The position numbers were made by a program, and so were the translations under genes. Below, one piece after another: positions 1 through 8,222 of a stretch of DNA of 64,000 nucleotides. Each line of letters opens with the position of its first letter. Within the stretch, counting starts at the first letter, position 1. Below the pieces are notes generated by a model. That model was given only the letters and a program-made list of their open reading frames with translations. It made no database searches and was not told the DNA's origin. Source of the DNA: SIG575 sp045542485 (GTDB taxonomy: Bacteria; Bacillota; Clostridia; Oscillospirales; Acutalibacteraceae); assembly GCA_045542485.1 (NCBI GenBank), contig JAZQLC010000051.1, forward strand, positions 62,001 through 126,000, read 5' to 3'.

Positions 1-264
1 AGAACTCACAATGTTCTTACGGGAGTTACTCTGACTGACGGAGAAAAGACAGATACTTTCTATGTTTCTTCAGAGGTTAAGTTTTATGAGCTGACAGAGG
101 AAGAAATCCGTTCTTATGCTCAGAGCGGTGAGCCTGACGATAAAGCAGGTGCCTACGCGATACAGGGCAAGGGCTCTCTTTTTGTTGAGAAGATAGACGG
201 CGACTATTTCAATATCGTAGGTTTTCCCGTGGCAGAGGTCAGCAGACATCTTAAGAAATTTTAG
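1..264 (+). CDS. maf: Maf-family nucleotide pyrophosphatase, C-terminal part
   Basis: The window opens inside this gene: 87 codons in frame 1 end at a TAG at 262-264. The visible part resembles the C-terminal half of Maf/HAM1-like nucleoside triphosphate pyrophosphatases, which remove modified or non-canonical nucleotides. The stretch after GEPDDKAGAYAIQGKG (about residues 50-65 of the fragment) is the conserved Maf block, with the catalytic-region Asp-Lys-Ala-Gly-Ala-Tyr; it is followed by the family's IxGDYxNIVGFP ending. The N-terminal SxSPRR-type motif would lie upstream of the window, so completeness cannot be judged. A strong terminator follows at once, so this is the last gene of its operon. 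Family assignment is firm; substrate choice cannot be read from here. Confidence 0.9.
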   Translation, partial: RTHNVLTGVTLTDGEKTDTFYVSSEVKFYELTEEEIRSYAQSGEPDDKAGAYAIQGKGSLFVEKIDGDYFNIVGFPVAEVSRHLKKF

Positions 265-270
265 TATTAC

Positions 271-306
271 GGCGTGAGAGTGTGCTTTGCTCTCACGCCC
301 CTTTTC
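271..306 (+). terminator. Rho-independent terminator after maf
   Basis: A perfect 10-bp stem, GGCGTGAGAG (271-280) with CTCTCACGCC (290-299), has a 9-base loop and is followed by CCTTTTCTT. Confidence 0.9.
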
Positions 307-335
307 TTGACTAATTCTGCTCGTTATGGTATAAT
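307..335 (+). promoter_or_regulatory. Sigma-A promoter for the mgtC-like operon
   Basis: TTGACT at 307-312 and TATAAT at 330-335 with a 17-base spacer. The -35 lies within the end of the maf terminator T-run, so the next operon is transcriptionally separate. Confidence 0.85.
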
Positions 336-385
336 ATTCTATCAAAATTATGCATAAATATAGTTTTTGAAAAGGAGGTAAACTT

Positions 386-1075
386 ATGGAAAACATCTGG
401 AATGAAATTGTTTCGTGGGAATGGGAATATGTTCTCAGACTTGCGATTGCTTGTATCTGTGGCGCTTGCGTAGGCTTTGAGAGAAGTCGTCGTTTCAAGG
501 ATGCCGGTGTCAGAACACACGTTATGGTAACTCTGGGCGCAGCACTTATTATGATTGTTTCAAAATACGGCTTTCAGGATATACCTGCTCTGGAAATGAT
601 GAAGGTTGACGCTTCCCGTGTTGCGTCGAATGTGGTTACGGGCGTCGGTTTCCTCGGTGCAGGTGTGATTTTCTTTAAGGGCACATCAATTAAGGGACTT
701 ACTACTGCGGCAGGTATCTGGACAACGGCAGGTATCGGACTTGCCCTTGGTGCAGGACTGTATTTTATAGGTATTGCCTCTGCTGTTATTATGATTATTG
801 CTCAGTTCTTCCTTCACAGAGTTCTTAAGAGCGTTGACTCTTATTCAACAAGTGAAATGTCTGTTTCTCTTGTGAATGAGCCGGGTGTGATTGAAGATTT
901 TAAAAATCAGCTTAGCGATGATAATCTTGCAATCCAGACTTGTAAAATTATTAAAAATGCAGATGAGGGTACAATAACTCTCAAAGCCACAGTGAGAATG
1001 CCTCACGATATGGAATTTGAGGATGTTGTGAGAATTGTGGAGAACAACAGCAAAATCAAATCAATTGAGTTCTGA
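386..1075 (+). CDS. MgtC/SapB family membrane protein
   Basis: This 229-residue protein has the MgtC/SapB layout. The N-terminal half is hydrophobic with about four to five membrane helices and the conserved blocks CGACVGFERSRRFKDAGVRTH (about 28-47), VTGVGFLGAGVIF and GLTTAAGIWTTAGIG. The last ~75 residues form a soluble ACT-like domain. MgtC proteins are known from Mg2+-limitation and virulence settings, where they act as regulators of the F-type ATPase or other membrane partners; the role in commensal Firmicutes is not settled. The start is supported by AAAGGAGG at about 369-376. It is the first gene of an operon with an endonuclease/exonuclease/phosphatase protein and a patatin-like lipase. 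The family call is secure; function is by family only. Confidence 0.9.
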   Translation: MENIWNEIVSWEWEYVLRLAIACICGACVGFERSRRFKDAGVRTHVMVTLGAALIMIVSKYGFQDIPALEMMKVDASRVASNVVTGVGFLGAGVIFFKGTSIKGLTTAAGIWTTAGIGLALGAGLYFIGIASAVIMIIAQFFLHRVLKSVDSYSTSEMSVSLVNEPGVIEDFKNQLSDDNLAIQTCKIIKNADEGTITLKATVRMPHDMEFEDVVRIVENNSKIKSIEF

Positions 1076-1090
1076 TAAGGAGATGTGGTT

Positions 1091-2089
1091 ATGGGTGGCA
1101 AACTTAATTTAATGACCTATAATGTTTCGGGAATTCCGGTTCTCGGCGATAATCAGGGAACACAGAGAGAATTCAAGGGCAAAGCGAGAATGAAGAAAAT
1201 CGGTGAAATACTTTGCCGTGAATCAAACTGCGATATTATCGGTGCAGAAGAGGATTTTAACAATCATCAGGCACTTGCCGATGCGATGGCAGGTGATTAT
1301 AAGTATCAGACTTTTTCAAAGGGTGGAGTACCTTACGGTGACGGACTTAACATCTTTTCCAAAAAGCCCATTTACAATGTAAAGAGAACACCCTGGAGAA
1401 AATGCTTCGGATATCTTGCAGGTGCAAATGACCGACTTGCCGAAAAAGGTATACTCTCATCCGTGATTGAAATTGAAGAAGGCGTTTTCGTCGACTTTTA
1501 TATTATCCACGCAGATGCTGCAAAGGACCCCAAATCTCTCATAGCGCGTAAGGACAACTTCCTTCAGCTCTCAGAGATGATTAATTCCCGTAAAGAGGAC
1601 AGAGCGATTATTGTTATAGGTGACTATAACACAACCTTCTGCCTCAATGAAACGGACGACCCCTATACAAATCTTGTGAAAAAGGCCGGGCTTACGGATG
1701 CCTGGGCAGAAATACACAACGCAGGAAACTGCGATTATAACAGCGGCAAAGAGTGGAATCCCACACTGAAAGAAACTCTCGACAGAGTGATGTTCAAGTC
1801 GGGCGGAGGAGTTGAGCTGAAAGCCGAATCCTACGAATATATTGAGTTTATAAACGAAAACGGTGAAACATACACAGACCATGTGTCAACCCGTGCCTGT
1901 CTTTCCTACGAGATAACAGGAGAGGTTAAAAAACCTGAAAAGCTTGAAAAACCCGTGCCTGAAAACAAATTCGTGCAGAATCTTAAGGTCGTATGCTTTG
2001 CTGTAAAAACACTTGTTATGGGTGTTCTTCATCTTCACGAGCTGATTTATAATCATAAATATAAGGATATTACTGATTATCTTCCGTAA
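1091..2089 (+). CDS. Endonuclease/exonuclease/phosphatase (EEP) family protein
   Basis: The 332-residue product has the EEP (DNase I / sphingomyelinase-like) fold: an N-terminal LMTYNVSGIP strand, the metal-ligand region IIGAEEDFN (about 50-58), a central HADA block, then IVIGDYNTTF (about 175-184) carrying the GD-N catalytic pair, and YTDHVST near residue 260, where DH is the catalytic Asp-His. The ~60 residues after it, rich in Lys-Pro-Glu, are an extra tail ending in a short hydrophobic stretch. There is no signal peptide. AAGGAG at 1078-1083 is 7 bases from this ATG, while the GTG at 1085 is too close. Substrate could be phospholipid, nucleotide or DNA. Adjacency to a patatin suggests lipid or phosphoester chemistry, but that is inference. 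Confidence 0.85.
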   Translation: MGGKLNLMTYNVSGIPVLGDNQGTQREFKGKARMKKIGEILCRESNCDIIGAEEDFNNHQALADAMAGDYKYQTFSKGGVPYGDGLNIFSKKPIYNVKRTPWRKCFGYLAGANDRLAEKGILSSVIEIEEGVFVDFYIIHADAAKDPKSLIARKDNFLQLSEMINSRKEDRAIIVIGDYNTTFCLNETDDPYTNLVKKAGLTDAWAEIHNAGNCDYNSGKEWNPTLKETLDRVMFKSGGGVELKAESYEYIEFINENGETYTDHVSTRACLSYEITGEVKKPEKLEKPVPENKFVQNLKVVCFAVKTLVMGVLHLHELIYNHKYKDITDYLP

Positions 2090-2111
2090 GGATTAAAGAG
2101 GAAGTGAAAAG

Positions 2112-2948
2112 ATGAACGCAGTAATTGACCCGGGCGGTGGACTGAGAGGAATATATACGGCAGGTGTCTTTGACAGATGCCTTGACGATGATGTATATTT
2201 TGATTTGTGCATTGGTGTTTCGGCAGGCAGTGCAAATATATCAACTTTTCTTTCGAAGCAAAGGGACAGAACATATCGTTTTTATCACGATTATTCTCAG
2301 CGCAAGGAATATATGAGTTTTGGTAATTTTATCAGAAACAGTTCGTATCTTGACCTTGATTATATTTATTCGTATCTTACCAACTCAGACGGGGAAGACC
2401 CTATCGACTATCCTCAGATAGCAAAATATCAGGGCGAATTTCTGATTGCCGCAACTGACGCGGAAACGGGCGAGGCGCACTATTTCACAAAGGATGATTT
2501 GTCGCAGGATAATTATAAGGTTTTCTGTGCATCGAGTGCCATTCCCTTTGTCTGCAAACCCGTTGAGATAAATGGCAGAAAATATATGGACGGTGGCGTT
2601 TCAGTGGCTGTGCCCCTTGAAAAGGCGTTGGAGATAGGGGCGGACAAAATTGTGTTTGCTCTTTCCAAACCCAAGACATTCAGAAGAAATGGTTCAAGGA
2701 ACAATATGGTGGCAAGGTTGATAAGAAAAAAATACCCGAAAGCCGCAGAAGCACTCCTTAAAAGTAACGATGAATATGACCGTATTGTGGATAAGGCAAT
2801 CGAGCTTGAAAAAGAGGGGAGAGTGCTCATCGTTTCTCCCGATGACACCTGCGGTGTTGACACTCTGACCAGAAACAAAGAAAAGCTCCATTTGCTTTAC
2901 GAAAAAGGCTATAAGGATGCAGAAAAAATAAAAGAATTTCTGAAATAA
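2112..2948 (+). CDS. Patatin-like phospholipase
   Basis: A 278-residue bacterial patatin of the YjjU type. The oxyanion-hole motif DPGGGLRGIYTAGV is at residues 6-19, the nucleophile elbow GVSAGS (G-x-S-x-G) is at about 34-39, and the catalytic Asp lies in YMDGGVSVAVP at about 157-167. These give the Ser-Asp dyad of patatin lipid acyl hydrolases. There is no signal peptide or clear membrane helix, so action on the inner leaflet or on cytosolic acyl esters is expected. It is the third gene of the MgtC operon, 22 bases after the EEP gene. The physiological lipid is unknown. Confidence 0.92.
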   Translation: MNAVIDPGGGLRGIYTAGVFDRCLDDDVYFDLCIGVSAGSANISTFLSKQRDRTYRFYHDYSQRKEYMSFGNFIRNSSYLDLDYIYSYLTNSDGEDPIDYPQIAKYQGEFLIAATDAETGEAHYFTKDDLSQDNYKVFCASSAIPFVCKPVEINGRKYMDGGVSVAVPLEKALEIGADKIVFALSKPKTFRRNGSRNNMVARLIRKKYPKAAEALLKSNDEYDRIVDKAIELEKEGRVLIVSPDDTCGVDTLTRNKEKLHLLYEKGYKDAEKIKEFLK

Positions 2949-2951
2949 AAT

Positions 2952-2994
2952 AAAGAGAGAAATCCCGATGTATCTTAAGGATTTCTCTCTTTTG
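2952..2994. terminator. Bidirectional terminator between convergent operons
   Basis: AAAGAGAGAAATCC (2952-2965) pairs with GGATTTCTCTCTTT (2979-2992). A-runs and T-runs on both sides let it serve the patatin gene on + and pflA on -. Confidence 0.9.
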
Positions 2995-2996
2995 AT

Positions 2997-3710
2997 TTAT
3001 ATGCGTCTGTTTATAATTTCCTGCAACTCTTTAACCTTTTCAGGCGACGGCTCGGGGAGATTTCCGAAAGGAAATTCAATTCCCAGATTGTCGTATTTTG
3101 GCTGACAGAGCTTTCGGAAAGGCAAAAGCTCGATTTTTTTTGTGCAATTTTTGTGAGAAGTCACGATTTCAAGAAGCTTTGAAATGTTTTCCTCGCTATC
3201 ATTTTTTGTGGGAATAACAACCTGTCTTACCCATGTGGGGATTCCGTTTTCTTCAAGGTAATCATAAAATTCAATAACATCCTCAAGAGAACAGCCCACA
3301 TATTTTTTATAGTCCTCTTCGTTTGTATATTTTATGTCCAGAAGAACAAGGTCGGTAAGCGACAACAGTTTTTTTACTTCATCGTCGAGAATACATCCGC
3401 TTGTGTCAAGGCACGTGTGGATGTTTTCTTTTTTGCAGAGAGAAAAAAGCTCCGTTACAAATTTGCACTGCATAAGAGCTTCTCCGCCTGAGACTGTTAC
3501 ACCGCCGTCATTTCCGAAATAATCACGGAAACGAAGAATTTTAGAGAGCATTTCTTCCGGGCTGATTTCCTGCTCTTTTGAAAACTCCCAGGTGTCGGGA
3601 TTATGACAGCAGGAACATCTGAGGGGACATCCCTGCATAAAAATCACATATCTCACACCGGGGCCGTCAACTGCACCGAAAGACTGAACAGAATTTATAT
3701 ATCCGTTCAT
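2997..3710 (-). CDS. pflA: Pyruvate formate-lyase activating enzyme
   Basis: A radical SAM enzyme of 237 residues that installs the glycyl radical on PflB. The iron-sulfur motif is C28-x3-C32-x2-C35 within MQGCPLRCSCCHNPDTW, diagnostic for glycyl-radical activases. The SAM-binding GGEALMQ block follows at about 77-83. The length is that of a classical PflA with no extra ferredoxin domain. Its ATG comes directly after the pflB stop codon, so the two are translated from one message controlled by the ZTP riboswitch upstream of pflB. Confidence 0.97.
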   Translation of the reverse strand: MNGYINSVQSFGAVDGPGVRYVIFMQGCPLRCSCCHNPDTWEFSKEQEISPEEMLSKILRFRDYFGNDGGVTVSGGEALMQCKFVTELFSLCKKENIHTCLDTSGCILDDEVKKLLSLTDLVLLDIKYTNEEDYKKYVGCSLEDVIEFYDYLEENGIPTWVRQVVIPTKNDSEENISKLLEIVTSHKNCTKKIELLPFRKLCQPKYDNLGIEFPFGNLPEPSPEKVKELQEIINRRI

Positions 3711-5945
3711 TTATACAAGCCTCTCGTGGAATGTACGGGAAATAACTTCCTTCTGCTGTTCTCTTGAAAGCTTCACAAAGTTAACTGCGTAGCCTGAAAC
3801 ACGAACGGTCAGGTTGGGATAGTTTTCGGGATGCTCATAAGCGTCCATAAGAGTTTCGCGGTTGAGAACATTTACATTGATGTGGTGAGCGTTCTTTCTG
3901 AAATAACCGTCAAGCACGTGAACAAGGTTATTCACCTTTGATTCCTCATCCTTACCCAGTGCATCAGGAGTGATGGAGAATGTGTTTGAAATACCGTCAC
4001 GGCAATCGTCATAAGAAATCTTTGCCACACTGTTGAGTGAAGCGAGAGCGCCGTTTTCTTCTCTGTTGTGCATGGGGTTAGCACCGGGAGCAAAAGGCTC
4101 ACCTTTCTTTCTGCCGTCGGGAGTTGCGCCGGTCTTTTTGCCGTAAGCCACGTTTGAAGTGATTGTCAGAACAGAAAGGGTGTGAATTGCGTTTCTGTAA
4201 GTGGGAGTCTTGCGAAGCTCAGTGATAACCTGATGAGCAAGGTTCTTTGCAATAAGGTCAACTCTGTCATCGTCGTTGCCGTATTTGGGGAACTCTCCCT
4301 CTGTTTCAAAGTCGGTGATGAAACCGTTTTCGTTACGGATGGGCTTTACTTTTGCGTATTTTATTGCGCTCAAAGAGTCAGTAATAACAGAAAGACCTGC
4401 CACACCGAAAGCCATAAAGCGTTCAACTTCAGTGTCGTGAAGAGCCATCTGTGACTTTTCATAAGCGTATTTGTCGTGCATATAGTGGATGACATTCATT
4501 GTGTTGACATAGAGCTTCATAAGCCATTCAACATATTCGTCGAATCTTTCCTTAACCTTGTCGAAGTCAAGAATTTCGTCTGACATAACCTCTTTCTGAG
4601 GTCCGATATGAATTCCTGATGTTGTGTCGTAACCACCGTTGAGAGTGAGCAGGAGAAGTTTTGCGAGGTTGCAACGGGCTCCGAAGAACTGCATCTGTTT
4701 GCCCACCTTCATAGCAGAAACGCAACAAGCGATTGCGTAGTCATCACCGTAGTGAGGTCTCATTACATCGTCATTTTCATACTGGATTGAGTCTGTGTCG
4801 ATTGAAAGCTTTGCACAGAAATTCTTGAAGTTTTCGGGAAGACGGTCTGACCAGAGAATTGTAAGGTTGGGCTCGGGAGCTGAGCCGAGATTGTAGAGAG
4901 TATTGAGAACACGGTAGCTGTTTTTTGTAACAAGTGTTCTTCCGTCTTCGCCCATACCACCCACAGCTTCTGTAATCCACATGGGGTCTCCGCCGAAAAG
5001 CTCATTGTATTCAGGAGTTCTCAGGTGTCTTGCCATACGGAGTTTCATAACGAAATCGTCCATAATTTCCTGAGCTTCCTCTTCGGTGAGAACGCCGTTT
5101 TTAAGGTCGCGTTCGATATAGATATCAATGAATGTAGCTGTTCTGCCAAGGCTCATAGCTGCACCATTCTGCTCTTTGATAGCAGCAAGATATCCGAAGT
5201 AGAGCCACTGAACGGCTTCTTTTGCGTTCTCTGCGGGACGGCTGATGTCGAAACCGTACATTTCAGCCATTTCTTTCATTTTGCCCAGGAAAGTAATCTG
5301 CTGGAAAAGCTCTTCAAGCTGTCTTACTGTTGCAAAATTCATACTTTCGTCTTTTGCAATAGCAGCCTTGTCCTTTTTCTTTTCCTCAATAAGTCTGTTG
5401 ATACCGTAAAGAGCAACTCTTCTGTAATCGCCGATGATTCTGCCTCTGCCGTAAGCATCGGGAAGACCTGTGATAATGCTTGATTTACGGGCAAGACGCA
5501 TTTCTTCACTGTAAGCTCTGAAAACACCGTCATTGTGAGTTGTTCTGAACTGGAATTCGTTTTCGATTTTATCTGAAAGCTTGTAGCCGTAAGCAGCACA
5601 AGCCTGTCTTGCCATTCTGATGCCTCCGAAGGGGTTAACGCCTCTTTTCAGGGGACGGTTTGTCTGGAGACCTACAATGATTTCCTTTTCTTTGTCAAGA
5701 TATCCGGGGCTGTAACTTGTAAGTGAAGATACAGTTGTTGTATCAATATCAAGAACGCCACCGTACTGCTTCTCAACTGTGAGAAGAGTATTGAGCTTGT
5801 TCATAAGCTCCTTTGTTCTTTTTGTAGGGCCTGAGAGGAAGGATGAATCACCCTCGTAAGGGGTGTAGTTTGTCTGGATAAAATCACGCACATTAATTTC
5901 ATCCTGCCATTTGCCTTGCTTAAATCCGTTCCAGTAGTTATTCAT
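3711..5945 (-). CDS. pflB: Formate C-acetyltransferase (pyruvate formate-lyase)
   Basis: A 744-residue glycyl radical enzyme converting pyruvate and CoA to acetyl-CoA and formate in anaerobic fermentation. The adjacent active-site cysteines are Cys407-Cys408 (IACCVSAMKVGK), which separates PFL from other glycyl radical enzymes. The radical site is Gly718 in RVSGYAVNF, 26 residues from the C-terminus. Full length for the family. It is preceded on the minus strand by a near-consensus promoter, a ZTP aptamer and an intrinsic terminator, and followed without a gap by pflA. Formate from this reaction can feed 10-formyl-THF, which fits control by ZTP, the alarmone of 10-formyl-THF shortage. Confidence 0.98.
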   Translation of the reverse strand: MNNYWNGFKQGKWQDEINVRDFIQTNYTPYEGDSSFLSGPTKRTKELMNKLNTLLTVEKQYGGVLDIDTTTVSSLTSYSPGYLDKEKEIIVGLQTNRPLKRGVNPFGGIRMARQACAAYGYKLSDKIENEFQFRTTHNDGVFRAYSEEMRLARKSSIITGLPDAYGRGRIIGDYRRVALYGINRLIEEKKKDKAAIAKDESMNFATVRQLEELFQQITFLGKMKEMAEMYGFDISRPAENAKEAVQWLYFGYLAAIKEQNGAAMSLGRTATFIDIYIERDLKNGVLTEEEAQEIMDDFVMKLRMARHLRTPEYNELFGGDPMWITEAVGGMGEDGRTLVTKNSYRVLNTLYNLGSAPEPNLTILWSDRLPENFKNFCAKLSIDTDSIQYENDDVMRPHYGDDYAIACCVSAMKVGKQMQFFGARCNLAKLLLLTLNGGYDTTSGIHIGPQKEVMSDEILDFDKVKERFDEYVEWLMKLYVNTMNVIHYMHDKYAYEKSQMALHDTEVERFMAFGVAGLSVITDSLSAIKYAKVKPIRNENGFITDFETEGEFPKYGNDDDRVDLIAKNLAHQVITELRKTPTYRNAIHTLSVLTITSNVAYGKKTGATPDGRKKGEPFAPGANPMHNREENGALASLNSVAKISYDDCRDGISNTFSITPDALGKDEESKVNNLVHVLDGYFRKNAHHINVNVLNRETLMDAYEHPENYPNLTVRVSGYAVNFVKLSREQQKEVISRTFHERLV

Positions 5946-5960
5946 CTTACATCTTTCCTT

Positions 5961-6076
5961 TCAATAAAATATAAAAGGGCAACCCACGTGTGACGAGGAT
6001 TGCCCAGACGGTCGGCTGAAATCATTCTATGCTTCACGGTGTTTTCCACCTAATCCGTCAGTCACACAGAATGAAC
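5961..6076 (-). promoter_or_regulatory. ZTP (pfl) riboswitch with expression-platform terminator
   Basis: Read on the minus strand, the element starts with CATTCT (6073-6068), which pairs with AGAATG (6028-6023) as P1. Next come the conserved TGTGACTGACGG and the GGTGGAAAACACC hairpin (6050-6038). It ends with CCGTCTGGGCA, the ZTP signature (consensus CCGCCUGGGCA). GACGG (6059-6055) can pair with CCGTC (6011-6007) as the pseudoknot. The consensus GGCGG/CCGCC is replaced on both sides, a compensatory change supporting the call. GGGCAA (6005-6000) overlaps the aptamer end and pairs with TTGCCC (5982-5977) followed by TTTTATATTTT, giving a terminator that ligand binding should prevent. Class and location before pflB match the motif's original name. 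Confidence 0.9.
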
Positions 6077-6089
6077 TATTTACATACAT

Positions 6090-6118
6090 ATTGTACCTTG
6101 AAAGGCACCTTTTGTCAA
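6090..6118 (-). promoter_or_regulatory. Sigma-A promoter of pflB-pflA
   Basis: On the minus strand, TTGACA (6118-6113), a 17-base spacer and TACAAT (6095-6090). Transcription should start near 6083, just before the riboswitch. Confidence 0.88.
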
Positions 6119-6149
6119 TATGGTATTTTCACCAAATTGAGTATGGTTT

Positions 6150-7073
6150 TTACTTTTGTCTTGTGAGAATTTTTTCACCGTCAAAAACAAGAACGCTGTA
6201 AGCTGAGCCTGTCTTGTTTCCTTTTTCCAACCATTCAGCGAAAGCTCTCTGCATTGATGTATTTCTGGGAAGCTCTTCGGGCTTCTTGCCGTCATACTGA
6301 ACGCCGAAAACTCTCCACTGGTCACCGAAGTCATATTTAGTTGTAACATTGAGGGGCTCAAAGTCGTAGAGGAAATCTACTGTGTTTGAGTTTGCGGGAA
6401 GAATCTTGTCGTTGTCAGGGTAGAGAAGCCATGAACCGCAGACTATGTACATATATTTCTTATCGCCGAACTTATCACGGAAGAATTTGTAAGCCTTTTT
6501 GTATGAGTCGAGTCTGACATCCATTGAGAGACTGCCGCAGTGAGAGGGAATATGCATACCGAGACAGAATTCTTCATCCTTGATTGTCTCTCCTGCAATT
6601 GTGAATTCGCTGCAACCGAAGTCTGCAAGGTCATATTCAAATCTGCCGACCTTGAATCTTCTCATTTCATAGAAGCCCTTGAACCAGCCTTCAACGAATG
6701 TGCCGTACATATCATAGTTTTCTTTACATTCAATCATTTTAACCTTAAGGTCAATCATTGAATCCCAGAAAATTTCTTCGTCGATTTTTTCAGCCTTATA
6801 TTTCTTGAGAAGTGCCTCTGTACAGCTGAGAAGAATTACAAGGTTTACGATGTAAACGTGAACGCCGATTTCTTCTGAAAGAGCCTTTGTCTTATCTGAG
6901 AATTTGTCAAAGTTCTTGTCTTTCTTAAGATAGTCTTTTCTGATTGATTCGAGAATTGCGTTTGCTTTTTCGTTAGCGATGATTTTGCCAAAAGCCTCAG
7001 AAAGAACTTTTTTAGCCTCTTCGGGATATTCGTGTCTGTCCATGAGAAGAGATACAAATTTATAATTTTTCAT
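6150..7073 (-). CDS. GNAT-like acyltransferase domain protein
   Basis: A 307-residue protein. The N-terminal ~130 residues are helical and charged. The C-terminal part carries LGMHIPSHCGSLSMD (about 171-185), an SYKKAYKFFRDKFGD block, CGSWLLYP (about 211-218), the LPANSNTVDFLYDFE block and LPRNTSMQRAFAEWLEKG (about 268-285). I associate this pattern with uncharacterised proteins that have an N-acyltransferase N-terminal domain and a GNAT-like C-terminal domain; no substrate is known to me. GGAGG is well spaced before the ATG. It is the last gene of the seven-gene sugar operon, 37 bases after the kinase. No terminator is obvious between it and the pflB promoter, so some read-through into pfl is possible. 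Cytosolic; no signal peptide. Confidence 0.6.
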   Translation of the reverse strand: MKNYKFVSLLMDRHEYPEEAKKVLSEAFGKIIANEKANAILESIRKDYLKKDKNFDKFSDKTKALSEEIGVHVYIVNLVILLSCTEALLKKYKAEKIDEEIFWDSMIDLKVKMIECKENYDMYGTFVEGWFKGFYEMRRFKVGRFEYDLADFGCSEFTIAGETIKDEEFCLGMHIPSHCGSLSMDVRLDSYKKAYKFFRDKFGDKKYMYIVCGSWLLYPDNDKILPANSNTVDFLYDFEPLNVTTKYDFGDQWRVFGVQYDGKKPEELPRNTSMQRAFAEWLEKGNKTGSAYSVLVFDGEKILTRQK

Positions 7074-7110
7074 TTTGATTCCTCCGTTATTTTGCTGTTT
7101 ATTTTGTTTT

Positions 7111-8208
7111 TTATCTTGCTACTCGTGCGCCTTTGCCGCCGATGATATTTTCAACCTCTTTAAGACTTGCAGTTGATGTGTCGCCGGGTGTTGTCATAGC
7201 GAATGCGCCGTGTGCTACGCCGTAGTTTACGGCTGTCTGCGCATCGTCATATGTCATAAGACCGTAAATGAGACCTGATGCAAAAGAGTCACCACCACCG
7301 ACTCTGTCATAAATTTCAAGGCCGGGAAGTGAAAGCCCGTTATAAACCTTGCCGTCAGCGTAAACCATAGCACTCCAGTCATTGACTGTTGCAGTTTTTA
7401 CTGTTCTGAGAGTTGTGGCGATTACCTTGAAGTTGGGGTAAGTTTTACAAACCTCGCCCAGCATTTTAACATAACCGTCAAGGTTAAGCTCTTTGAGGTT
7501 TTCATCGTTGCCTTCAATTTCAAATCCGAGACAAGCAGTGAAATCCTCTTCGTTACCGATCATAACATCGATATATTTTGCGATTTCCTTGTTGACTTCC
7601 TGTGCTTTTGCCTTTCCGCCGATATCACTCCAGAGAGAGGGACGGTAGTTCAGGTCATAGGAAACGATTGTGCCGTATTCTTTTGCTTTTTTTACGGCTT
7701 CAATAACAACCTCAGCAGTTGTTTCTGAAAGTGCAGCGAAAATACCGCCTGTATGAAGCCAACGCACACCTAATGTGCCGAAAATGTAATCCCAGTCTAT
7801 ATCGCCTTTTTTAAGCTGTGATGCTGCAGTGTTGCCTCTGTCGGAAACACCTACTGCACCGCGGATGCCGAAGCCTCTTTCAGTGAAGTTAAGACCGTTT
7901 CTGACGCGTCTGCCGATGCCGTCGTAGGGCACCCATTTAATCATTGAAGTATCAACACCGCCCTGGAGAATGAAGTCTTCACAGAGTCTGCCGATTTCGT
8001 TGTCGGCAAAAGCAGTAACAACACCTGTTTTCATACCGAAGCATCTGCGAAGTCCACGGGCAACATTGTATTCTCCGCCGCCTTCCCAAACACGGAAAGA
8101 ACGGGCGTTTTTCACTCTCATATCACCGGGGTCAAGCCTGAGCATAATTTCACCGAGAGAAATCATATCAAATGCGCAGTCTTCCTTGTTTCTTAATTTA
8201 AGTAACAT
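7111..8208 (-). CDS. PfkB-family sugar kinase, KdgK-like
   Basis: A 365-residue ribokinase/PfkB-fold kinase. The N-terminal FDMISLGEIMLRLDP and GGGEYNVARGLRR blocks contact the sugar. Near the C-terminus, DRVGGGDSFASGLIYGL (about residues 308-324) holds the catalytic Asp and anion hole. The ISLGEIMLRL start and the internal spacing fit 2-keto-3-deoxygluconate kinases better than fructokinases or ribokinases, but PfkB substrate prediction is unreliable. It is slightly long for the family because of inserts around residues 130-150. GGAGG lies 8 bases before the ATG. It lies 14 bases downstream of an isomerase gene in the operon, so it probably phosphorylates that pathway's sugar or keto-acid. 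Confidence 0.85.
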   Translation of the reverse strand: MLLKLRNKEDCAFDMISLGEIMLRLDPGDMRVKNARSFRVWEGGGEYNVARGLRRCFGMKTGVVTAFADNEIGRLCEDFILQGGVDTSMIKWVPYDGIGRRVRNGLNFTERGFGIRGAVGVSDRGNTAASQLKKGDIDWDYIFGTLGVRWLHTGGIFAALSETTAEVVIEAVKKAKEYGTIVSYDLNYRPSLWSDIGGKAKAQEVNKEIAKYIDVMIGNEEDFTACLGFEIEGNDENLKELNLDGYVKMLGEVCKTYPNFKVIATTLRTVKTATVNDWSAMVYADGKVYNGLSLPGLEIYDRVGGGDSFASGLIYGLMTYDDAQTAVNYGVAHGAFAMTTPGDTSTASLKEVENIIGGKGARVAR

Positions 8209-8222
8209 AGCTTTTACCTCCG

